Assembly (NCBI GenBank): GCA_016710265.1
Contig: JADJJL010000001.1
Location: 992,001 to 1,056,000, forward strand
Direction: 5' to 3'
Source: Saprospiraceae bacterium
GTDB taxonomy: Bacteria; Bacteroidota; Bacteroidia; Chitinophagales; Saprospiraceae
Length of the DNA stretch: 64,000 bases
Positions 1 through 6,821 of this stretch are shown in pieces (within the stretch, counting starts at the first letter, position 1; every line of letters begins with the position of its first letter). Below the pieces are notes generated by a model. It made no database searches, was not told where the DNA came from, and saw only the letters and a list, made by a program, of their open reading frames with translations. The position numbers and the translations under genes were made by a program.

Positions 1-1340
1 AATTTTAACAAGTGGTATTTCTCTGATAAAATTTTTAAATCTCTGGCCAATGTTGCAGGATTACAACTTACATATACAATCCTCTCTGGTTGGAATTCAA
101 GGATGGTTTGACAAACATCTGGATGCAATCCATTTCGCGGTGGATCTACAATCATAACATCAGGAAAACCATGCTCTTCCGCGAATTCTTTGGTAAGTAC
201 TTTCCGAACATCGCCACTTACAAATTGAGCATTCTCAATTTTATTTATTTCAGCATTAACTTTTGCATCTTCAATAGCCGCTTCTATCTCCTCGATCCCT
301 ACCACTTTGGCGGCAGATTTTGCTAAAAACAAACCTATACTTCCAACTCCACAATACAAATCATAGACCGTTTGACTTCCTTCTAGCGATGCATAATCTC
401 TTACAGTTTGATATAGTGCAACAGCTTGGCGGGTATTCGTTTGAAAAAATGACTTTGGTCCAATATTAAAGTTTACATGCTCCAATGATTCCTTCAAATA
501 ATCCTCTCCAAATATTTTATAACAAGTAAGTGGTGCCCATGAATCATTCAGGCTTTTATTTTCTGCAACATAGCAACTGACAATTTCTGGAAAACGAAGT
601 TTAATTTCTTGAAATAAGTTTGGCAATTTTTCATCATCCCGATCTGATACAGCCAAAACAAGCATGATCTGATTATTAAGATTGGTCCGCACAATCATGT
701 TTCGCAAAAGTCCTTGATGGCTTTTAATATCGTAATAGGTCCAATCAATGCCAGAAGTATATTCCCGGATGAAATTTTTAATTTGGTTGCTCTTGTCATT
801 CTGCAAATAACAAATGTCAATGTCTATAACTTTGTTAAATGATTCTGGTCTATGAAATCCAAGTGCCTTGGAAGACAATTGTTGTTCTTTATGAAGCATC
901 TCCGCTTGAGTGAGCCACTTGTGATTTGAAAAAGTAAATTCCAATTTATTTCGATACCACTCAGTTTGTGGTGCTTTTAAAATGGGTTCAAAAACATCCG
1001 CTTCCAACCCTGCTATTCTTTTAACTGCGTCTAAAACTTGCTTTTGTTTTTGATTGGCCTGTTCCTGATATGCAAAATCCTGCCAGCTGCAACCACCACA
1101 ATTTCCAAAATAAGAACAAAATGATTTTGTTCTATGAATTGATGGTTCTATTATCTCCAATACCCTGCCTTGCCAAACTCCCTTACTTTTTTTGTAGAGC
1201 AAAGCAGATATTTTATCTCCAGGCACTGCATTGCGGACAAAAGCTACCAATCCTTCTTCTGTCTTGCCAACTGCTGTACCTTTGTGTCCAATATCTGTAA
1301 TATTTAAAACGACTTGTTTGGGATTTTTAATTCTAGGCAT
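1..1340 (-). CDS. rlmD: 23S rRNA (uracil-C5)-methyltransferase, RlmD/TrmA family, 3' end missing
   Basis: SAM-dependent enzyme that makes 5-methyluridine in 23S rRNA. Reading the minus strand from the ATG at 1338-1340 gives about 446 residues with no stop before the window edge, so only a short C-terminal piece is missing. An N-terminal TRAM-like segment (about residues 8-62) is followed by the iron-sulfur cysteines C75, C81 and C84 (CSYFGNCGGC). The methyltransferase core then shows FFQTNTRQA, the SAM loop YDLYCGVGSIGLF, the DPPRNGLHP motif and the catalytic-cysteine motif SCNPATLARD. The TRAM domain plus the cluster favours RlmD/RlmCD over the tRNA enzyme TrmA, but the exact uridine target cannot be told from sequence. 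It is not in the supplied ORF set because it runs off the edge. Confidence 0.93.
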   Translation of the reverse strand, partial: MPRIKNPKQVVLNITDIGHKGTAVGKTEEGLVAFVRNAVPGDKISALLYKKSKGVWQGRVLEIIEPSIHRTKSFCSYFGNCGGCSWQDFAYQEQANQKQKQVLDAVKRIAGLEADVFEPILKAPQTEWYRNKLEFTFSNHKWLTQAEMLHKEQQLSSKALGFHRPESFNKVIDIDICYLQNDKSNQIKNFIREYTSGIDWTYYDIKSHQGLLRNMIVRTNLNNQIMLVLAVSDRDDEKLPNLFQEIKLRFPEIVSCYVAENKSLNDSWAPLTCYKIFGEDYLKESLEHVNFNIGPKSFFQTNTRQAVALYQTVRDYASLEGSQTVYDLYCGVGSIGLFLAKSAAKVVGIEEIEAAIEDAKVNAEINKIENAQFVSGDVRKVLTKEFAEEHGFPDVMIVDPPRNGLHPDVCQTILEFQPERIVYVSCNPATLARDLKILSEKYHLLK

Positions 1341-1348
1341 AAATAATT

Positions 1349-3268
1349 TTAATGGATAATCTCAAATTCTGTTCTCCTGTTTTGTTGTCTTCCTTCTGCC
1401 GTTTCATTACTTTTAATTGGAGCTTCTTCACCCTTTCCTTCCGTTATCATTCTACTTTCATGAATTCCCTTTGTCAGCAAATAATTTCTAACGGCTATTG
1501 CTCGAGACAAAGACAAATTTTTATTGAAGTTTGTCTCACCAACATTGTCGGTATGACCAGTAATTTTAATTCGAATTTTTTCATTTTTACTTAACCAATC
1601 TGAAAGTAGGTTTAGCTCATAATGTGATTCAGACTTTAATTCATCGGATGAAAATTCAAAGAAAACATTTTTTAAAATAACTGTGGTATTGCTTTTTTGA
1701 ACAGGATAAAGCGATATGATGAGTTTGCGTGGATTTAAATAACTTCCAGGATTTTCAGAGGTATTTACATGTTCAAAATGTGTGATAAAATTTTTTTGAT
1801 TAATTTGCAGTGCAAATCTTTCCTGTACAGGCAGAGTAACCAATAATCTTCCGGATGGATCGGTCATATTTTTATAAAACATTTGTGATGATGTTAAATT
1901 ATAGATATTGACGTCCGCCATCATTCCAAGATTTGTTGATCCATTTTTGACAATCAATTCTAGATATTCCGAAGACTTTGGTCTTAAATTTTCTGGTATA
2001 GAAAACGAATAAAAATCAAGATGTTGTTGTGTTCCTTCCAAAAGATTTTCCTTTCTATCTGTGGCAATATAAGCAGTTGTGCCCGTAAAGTCGGTAATAA
2101 ATGAGGACTCATCCTGAGTAGTATTGATTGGAAAGCCCATGTTTTTGGGTGAAGTCCAATTCTCTCTTTGAATCCTCTCAGAATAAAAAATATCATTTAC
2201 TCCCATGCCTGGGTGACCAGTTGAACTAAAAAAAAGCGTAATACCATTGGGATGAATAAATGGACAAGATTCGTGACCTACGGTATTGATTTTATTCCCA
2301 AGATTTTTTGGCTTTGACCAACCTTTATCAACCACAAAACGCGATTCCCATAAATCCATACCTCCCAAGGTTCCTTGTCTGTTACTTGTAAAAATAAGTA
2401 AGTTACCATTATCAGAAATACATGGTTGAGATTCATATGCCGAAGTGTTTACCTGATGCCCTAAGTTTGCTGGCCTTGTCCAAATCCCTTCTTTAAAATA
2501 GCTGATAAATAAATCGCAACCCCCTAGACTCTCAGGTCGGTCACAACTTGTAAATATAAGTGTGTTACCATCGGGCGAAATGGCCGGTGCTCCTTCGTTG
2601 TATAAGCTATTGATGTCATCCAATGGTTTTGGATCAGACCAATTTTCACTCTCATCTTTATAACTAATAAATAAATCTTCATTTCTCATACTTACTTTTC
2701 GGGTGAAAACAATTGTTTTTCCATCCGCAGTTATACTTGGAAGATATTCTGAATGCTCAGTATTTAATGCCAGGAAAGGCTTAAGTTTTATTTCAAGCGG
2801 ATTTTTGTACGCTGAATCTGCAAATCGAAAATTCGGAATTAATAATTGAGCTTTTAAAATTAAATCCTTGTTTAATTCTTCTTTCGTTAAATAATACTGT
2901 AAGTTTCGATAAGCTTCTCCAAACTTATAATTTTTATACTGACACAATGCTATTGTATAATAAATTTTAATTTGATAGTTTGAATCTAATTTAATTGCTT
3001 TTTGAAAATAATTTTCTGCAGTTGAAAATTCACCAAGATCAAAATAAATAGAACCCAACATGATATTAGGATCGATAAAGTTTGGATTCTTTTTGATTAA
3101 TTTCTGAAAACCTTCTTTAGCCCGATCATTTTGATTCTGTTGATACAACTGAACGGCTTTGGAATATTTTTTTTGAAGATCCTTGGGTGCACTCTTGTAG
3201 TTTATTGACTGAGATTTAAGTTCAGTCATAAAAATAATTAGCAAGAAACTACATAGTATGTATTTCAT
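1349..3268 (-). CDS. OmpA-family protein with TPR and PD40 repeats (PorE-like)
   Basis: Envelope protein of 639 residues predicted to bind peptidoglycan through its C-terminus. An N-terminal signal sequence (MKYILCSFLLIIFM...) precedes two to three TPR units (about 30-130), a PD40/WD40-like beta-propeller (about 170-400, with repeated D/NG-IVFTS-type strands such as SPDGNTLIFTS), a carboxypeptidase-regulatory-like segment (about 440-520) and an OmpA-like domain (about 530-639) with the motif GHTDNVG. This order matches PorE, a periplasmic component of the type IX secretion system, and T9SS cargo is encoded elsewhere in this window. Bacteroidota have many OmpA proteins of the same architecture, so PorE itself is only a possibility. 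It starts 8 bp beyond the rlmD gene end and probably shares a transcript with neighbours. Confidence 0.85.
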   Translation of the reverse strand: MKYILCSFLLIIFMTELKSQSINYKSAPKDLQKKYSKAVQLYQQNQNDRAKEGFQKLIKKNPNFIDPNIMLGSIYFDLGEFSTAENYFQKAIKLDSNYQIKIYYTIALCQYKNYKFGEAYRNLQYYLTKEELNKDLILKAQLLIPNFRFADSAYKNPLEIKLKPFLALNTEHSEYLPSITADGKTIVFTRKVSMRNEDLFISYKDESENWSDPKPLDDINSLYNEGAPAISPDGNTLIFTSCDRPESLGGCDLFISYFKEGIWTRPANLGHQVNTSAYESQPCISDNGNLLIFTSNRQGTLGGMDLWESRFVVDKGWSKPKNLGNKINTVGHESCPFIHPNGITLFFSSTGHPGMGVNDIFYSERIQRENWTSPKNMGFPINTTQDESSFITDFTGTTAYIATDRKENLLEGTQQHLDFYSFSIPENLRPKSSEYLELIVKNGSTNLGMMADVNIYNLTSSQMFYKNMTDPSGRLLVTLPVQERFALQINQKNFITHFEHVNTSENPGSYLNPRKLIISLYPVQKSNTTVILKNVFFEFSSDELKSESHYELNLLSDWLSKNEKIRIKITGHTDNVGETNFNKNLSLSRAIAVRNYLLTKGIHESRMITEGKGEEAPIKSNETAEGRQQNRRTEFEIIH

Positions 3269-3303
3269 TATTTTATAAAACGAAATTTGCTTGCTTACAA
3301 GTA

Positions 3304-4371
3304 TTAAGATGGGTGAATCTCGGTCAACATTTTAGTAGCGGCAGCATGACCCATATCTGAAGCCATTTGGATATCTAAAATAAAATCTGCTTTCCCCAAT
3401 GCTTTTCGGGCCAGTCCTCTGTGCATTAAAGCTTCCGCTTTGGAATCTGAACTTGGGTCCATTTCCATAGCCACACTCTTATCAAATGCTTGAATGGCTT
3501 CGTCGATTTTCCCTTGAGCAAACAAAGCCTTTCCATAATTAAACCAAACAAAAGGCAGATGTCTGTAATTAGGATTGTCTTTTGGATAAGCTCTCGCTGT
3601 AAAAAACTTAAATTCAATGGCCGCTTTATCAAACTCTTTCATTTCTAAATGAGCCAAGCCCTTAAATCTTCTAGCAGCCCAATAAATAGGTTGTAAAGCA
3701 ATGGATTGTTTTGTAGTTTCATCAAATGCATCTACTGCTGCTTGATAATCCTTCTTTAGCATCAGACATCGTCCAATTCCATACCAGGATGAGGCATTCA
3801 TATGGTCAAAACCTATACTTTTTCTAAAATCATAGAGTGCATCTTCATAATTGCGAAGTGTAAAATTGACATATCCTCTCCTTTCGTATGCTTGTGAGTG
3901 TTTTTCGTGTTTTTCAATGACTTCCGTCAAAAGTTTAATGGCCTCTATCTTAGAACCACCTTCATCTAAAACTTTTTTACCTTCTTGAAACAACATCACA
4001 CTAGATTTTTCTCCCAGTGGCTCTATGTGAGAGTGATGAAGTATTTTCCCATTGTCTGTCATCCAACAATTGATACTCCCGGAAATGCTAAATTGGGCTG
4101 TGTGAATTAGTGATGATATGGTGTTTTTCCAAACTTTCTCGGTGATATTACCTATGTACCGATTGATGACTAAGGTATTCTCAGGTTCCGAAAACAACTC
4201 TTCTGGTAATTTGAAAATAAGCTCTTTTTTATAAAGGCTTTCCAAGCGTGAATTGTACAATTGTAAGGCTTTGTTAAACGATCGCTCATTGCCAAAATCC
4301 AATTTTCCTTGAATAATTACCTTATATAAATTTTGACCTTGCATATTTCTTTTGTCTGACATCCTTTTCAC
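3304..4371 (-). CDS. Tetratricopeptide repeat protein
   Basis: Protein of 355 residues with no signal peptide, so probably cytoplasmic. The N-terminal 130 residues match no family I recognise. From about residue 135 there are five or so TPR-like helical hairpins, with typical spacing of A/G/Y residues (SQAYERRGYVNFTLRNYEDA, SSWYGIGRCLMLKKDYQAA, FVWFNYGKALFAQGKIDEA). The end of the last repeats resembles a Sel1/TPR mix. The start could be residue 4 or 10 (both Met) instead of residue 1. No catalytic motif is visible; a scaffold or adaptor role is inferred from the repeats only. Confidence 0.7.
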   Translation of the reverse strand: MKRMSDKRNMQGQNLYKVIIQGKLDFGNERSFNKALQLYNSRLESLYKKELIFKLPEELFSEPENTLVINRYIGNITEKVWKNTISSLIHTAQFSISGSINCWMTDNGKILHHSHIEPLGEKSSVMLFQEGKKVLDEGGSKIEAIKLLTEVIEKHEKHSQAYERRGYVNFTLRNYEDALYDFRKSIGFDHMNASSWYGIGRCLMLKKDYQAAVDAFDETTKQSIALQPIYWAARRFKGLAHLEMKEFDKAAIEFKFFTARAYPKDNPNYRHLPFVWFNYGKALFAQGKIDEAIQAFDKSVAMEMDPSSDSKAEALMHRGLARKALGKADFILDIQMASDMGHAAATKMLTEIHPS

Positions 4372-4676
4372 GATCCCAATAAACCTTCCCCTAATACAGA
4401 TATTCTGATTTGATTAGAACTTTCTTTAGTGGTTGAGCTTCAATGGGCTGGAGTGCAAAGTTCGACAAAATGTATCAAATTCTAGTAAATAAATTACAAA
4501 ACTATTTGAAAATGAACTAATTAAAAAAATTTAATACGTATTACTTTGTTTTTGTGTGATTTAAGTATTACATTTTGATCAATTTTTTTTTTACTTATAA
4601 TCTTAATAATATAATCGGTATGTCTCAAAGAAGGACAGTATTTTATATCACGCTTGGCATTCATTAAATGAAGAAA
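4372..4676. other. Gene-free stretch upstream of the TPR gene
   Basis: About 300 bp between the TPR gene (minus) and the terminator of the heat shock genes. It is very AT-rich (runs of T at 4579-4590) and holds no ORF of note. It probably carries the promoter of the TPR protein on the minus strand, but I could not point to a convincing -7/-33 pair. Confidence 0.5.
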
Positions 4677-4702
4677 ACCGGGCGCACGTTAGCACACCCG
4701 GT
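4671..4702 (-). terminator. Intrinsic terminator of the sHSP operon
   Basis: ACCGGG at 4677-4682 pairs with CCCGGT at 4697-4702. On the minus strand the inner bases extend the stem with G-U pairs to about 11 bp around a 4-nt loop, followed by TTTTC. It lies 44 bp after the stop of the downstream sHSP gene. Confidence 0.85.
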
Positions 4703-4745
4703 CTTTCCTTCAAAATAATCCCCTTTATGAAAACAAACCTAACTC

Positions 4746-5186
4746 TTACTTAATTTCGATGGTTTTTTCCTCTTTAATGATGGCCTTTTTGTCAATACTT
4801 ATTTGCAATACTCCATCTTTATAACTTGCAGAAATTTTAGATGCATCAGCATGTTCAGGTAGTTTAAAAGACCTGCTAAAACTGCTGTAATTAAATTCCT
4901 TTCTAGAGAATTGCTCATTGCTCTCTTCCTTTTGCTCTTCCTTTGCTGAAGAAATGTTTAGGAAACCTTTCTCTAAGGATACTTTGAAATCTTCCTTCTT
5001 AAGTCCTGGTGCAGCTACATCAATGATAAATGATTGTTCATTCTCGCTGACATTGACTGCAGGAACACTACTTTGAAAAACTTGACCGCCAAAAATATCA
5101 TTCAAGCCTTTGTTTAAAAGATCTTCCACCATTGTGCCTATTTGGTTGGTCATTGGTGACATTGGAAAAAATACATTTCGTTTCAT
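4746..5186 (-). CDS. hsp20: Small heat shock protein (Hsp20/alpha-crystallin)
   Basis: ATP-independent holdase chaperone of 146 residues. The alpha-crystallin domain spans about residues 40-140: it opens with PAVNVSENEQSFIIDVAAPG, has the KEDFKVSLEKGFLNIS strand pair and ends with the conserved A-x-x-x-DGVL motif (ASYKDGVLQISI). The C-terminal tail lacks an obvious I-x-I/V motif apart from TIEIK. It is the second gene of a two-gene sHSP operon, 18 bp downstream of another, quite different, Hsp20. Paralogous sHSP pairs can form mixed oligomers; whether these do is not shown here. Confidence 0.95.
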   Translation of the reverse strand: MKRNVFFPMSPMTNQIGTMVEDLLNKGLNDIFGGQVFQSSVPAVNVSENEQSFIIDVAAPGLKKEDFKVSLEKGFLNISSAKEEQKEESNEQFSRKEFNYSSFSRSFKLPEHADASKISASYKDGVLQISIDKKAIIKEEKTIEIK

Positions 5187-5204
5187 AATTTACTTTTTTA
5201 AAAA

Positions 5205-5609
5205 TTAAATAATTTGTATGCTTTTATTGAGTGTTTCATCTTTCTTCACGGTAATTTCCAAAATTCCATCTTCTAGTTTTGCTTGGATGGTTTGCACGTC
5301 CGCATCTTTTGCTAAACGAACCATTCTTTTCATTTTGGTTTTTCTAAATTCTTTTCTCAACATTCTGTGCATTTGATCTTTTTCTTGAGGCTCTGCAGAA
5401 ATGAGAAGTGTTTTACCTTCTTCTTTGATTTTAATTTCATCCTTGCTAAATCCTGGAACATAAAATCTGTAATGATATAAATTTTCTGTTTCGGACACAT
5501 TCACTGGAAGAATTGCAAACTCTACATTCATCTCTTTTTGTTCTGTGCCAGACATGGAAGGGCTGTAACAAGTGTTAGGATTTTTAAATTTAATACTTTG
5601 ATTCCACAT
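5205..5609 (-). CDS. Small heat shock protein (Hsp20/alpha-crystallin), divergent
   Basis: First gene of the sHSP pair, 134 residues. The alpha-crystallin domain (about 30-132) is recognisable from LPVNVSETENLYHYRFYVPG, the F-S-K-D-E-I-K-I strand and AKLEDGILEITV. It is less canonical than its neighbour: basic residues are enriched in the middle (RMLRKEFRKTKMKRMVR, about 82-98), in place of the usual G-x-F-x-R-x-F-x-L-P motif. Its promoter region contains a sigma-54-like element and phased palindromes, described separately. It probably acts with the downstream Hsp20 during protein-folding stress. Confidence 0.9.
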   Translation of the reverse strand: MWNQSIKFKNPNTCYSPSMSGTEQKEMNVEFAILPVNVSETENLYHYRFYVPGFSKDEIKIKEEGKTLLISAEPQEKDQMHRMLRKEFRKTKMKRMVRLAKDADVQTIQAKLEDGILEITVKKDETLNKSIQII

Positions 5610-5649
5610 ATTGATTTTTTTAGATTTAATAAATAATATAAATCCTTAG

Positions 5650-5665
5650 ATCAAATGACGTACCA
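5650..5665 (-). promoter_or_regulatory. Candidate sigma-54 (-24/-12) promoter of the sHSP operon
   Basis: Read on the minus strand the sequence is TGGTACGTCATTTGAT. Against the sigma-54 consensus TGGCACGNNNNTTGCW it matches 10 of 12 defined positions with exact spacing; the two misses are C to T after the GG and the C of the -12 GC. The -12 end lies about 41 bp upstream of the first sHSP start codon, giving a leader of about 30 nt. No good TAnnTTTG box was seen in the same interval. Confidence 0.5.
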
Positions 5666-5685
5666 TGCCGAAAAACAAGATAATT

Positions 5686-5754
5686 TGTCAGAAAACGGAA
5701 ATAAATGCATGTCAAAATGGCGCAAATGTGCTGAATTTATCTGTCAAAATGGCA
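5686..5754. promoter_or_regulatory. Phased TGTCA-N3-TGGC(A) operator-like repeats upstream of the sHSP promoter
   Basis: The 12-mer TGTCAAAATGGC occurs at 5710-5721 and again at 5742-5753 (the second continues to A at 5754). Each is an imperfect palindrome (TGTCA-AAA-TGGCA). They are spaced 32 bp apart, about three helical turns, and a third half site TGTCA lies at 5686-5690. They lie roughly 45-100 bp upstream of the sigma-54-like element, the usual place for enhancer-binding activators. The activator is unknown. Confidence 0.5.
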
Positions 5755-5863
5755 TATTGTTGGTGGTATTATAAATTGACTCATCGCCAAATAAGCCAAT
5801 TGCTACCAAAAGGACTTATTGACCTTATGGTTTTTGCAAAGATTTAATATAAAATTTAAAATA

Positions 5864-6739
5864 TTAGCTTACTGGTACTGCAGGAACAGATCTGAAAATT
5901 TCTATTTTCCTTTCATTGAGGCTAAAACGATCTCCATATGCCAAAATATGGGTGGTTAGATTTGCAATAGATAAAGGTGTATCTTTATTCAGTTCATTAA
6001 AACGATTGTGGGTTAAGCTCAAGGCATCAAATAATATGATCATTCCAGATCCAATCACTTTACATTCATTCGAATTTTTTATCACTATGGCAGTATCTTC
6101 AGCTAAACCAATTCCCAATAATTCTGGAAATTGAGCCATGGCTTCTGCTAATCGTCCAAATCGTCCCCGTTGTATAAAATGTGAATCAATAATTGCTTTT
6201 TGAATGAAACCCATCCCCTTTTTCATTTTCACATTTCCTTTTTTTAATGCATCGGGAGACGAACCACCGGCAATCATTTCTTGACTCATACACATGGCTC
6301 CTGCACTGGTTCCTGCGACTACAAATGAACTCTGTTCCAGTTTTTCAAAAATTAATTGATGCAATTGAGTTCCTTCAATATGTTTTATAATTTCAGATTG
6401 ATCTCCACCTGAAAACATAACACAATCAGCCTTTTCAATTCTCTGTAAGACCTTTTGCGATTCAGCTTCTTTCTTGCTTCTAATATCTAATACATGAAGA
6501 TTACTACAACCTAAAGAATGAAATGCAGTTTGATAATTTTTACCAACTTCTTTTGGAATTTGGGATGCAGTGGTAATCACTACTATATTTGCTTGGTTTC
6601 CTCCACTTTCTTTGACCACATTGGATAGTATTCCTGCCTGAATAAAATCATGTGTGTACATTTCATTTGGCCCACTTCCCTTGTCTTCATTTCCACCAAT
6701 AGGTATCAATGTTCCTTTAAAAATCTTCGAATTATTCAT
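5864..6739 (-). CDS. cphB: Cyanophycinase (peptidase family S51)
   Basis: Exopeptidase-like serine hydrolase of 291 residues that cuts cyanophycin (multi-L-arginyl-poly-L-aspartate) to beta-Asp-Arg dipeptides. Visible S51 features are FSGGDQ at 109-114, the nucleophile elbow GTSAGA with Ser145, His187 in IIDSHFIQRGRFGRL, and Glu214 in GIGLAEDTA, consistent with the Ser-His-Glu arrangement of the family. There is no signal peptide, so this is the intracellular granule-degrading type. It is divergent from cphA, with 82 bp between the two start codons (taking the ATG start of cphA), so synthesis and breakdown genes share a control region. The C-terminal residues after about 280 look unconserved. 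Confidence 0.95.
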   Translation of the reverse strand: MNNSKIFKGTLIPIGGNEDKGSGPNEMYTHDFIQAGILSNVVKESGGNQANIVVITTASQIPKEVGKNYQTAFHSLGCSNLHVLDIRSKKEAESQKVLQRIEKADCVMFSGGDQSEIIKHIEGTQLHQLIFEKLEQSSFVVAGTSAGAMCMSQEMIAGGSSPDALKKGNVKMKKGMGFIQKAIIDSHFIQRGRFGRLAEAMAQFPELLGIGLAEDTAIVIKNSNECKVIGSGMIILFDALSLTHNRFNELNKDTPLSIANLTTHILAYGDRFSLNERKIEIFRSVPAVPVS

Positions 6740-6821
6740 AAATGAAGATGCAAAACTAAATATAAGCTATCTAATCTATAACTTTTAATTAATATTGGCC
6801 TTCAATTTAAGAGCTTTGTCT

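Noticed and set aside
4677..4702. CIRCE (HrcA) element near the sHSP genes because of a TTAGCAC core
   Set aside because: The inverted repeat here is a terminator stem after the genes; the CIRCE consensus TTAGCACTC-N9-GAGTGCTAA is not matched.
5665..5847. 60-residue ORF upstream of the sHSP genes
   Set aside because: It runs through the promoter and operator repeats and has no family-like features.
6795..6821. TTG start extending cphA by nine residues
   Set aside because: The ATG at 6822 reproduces the family N-terminus; the extra residues are not conserved.
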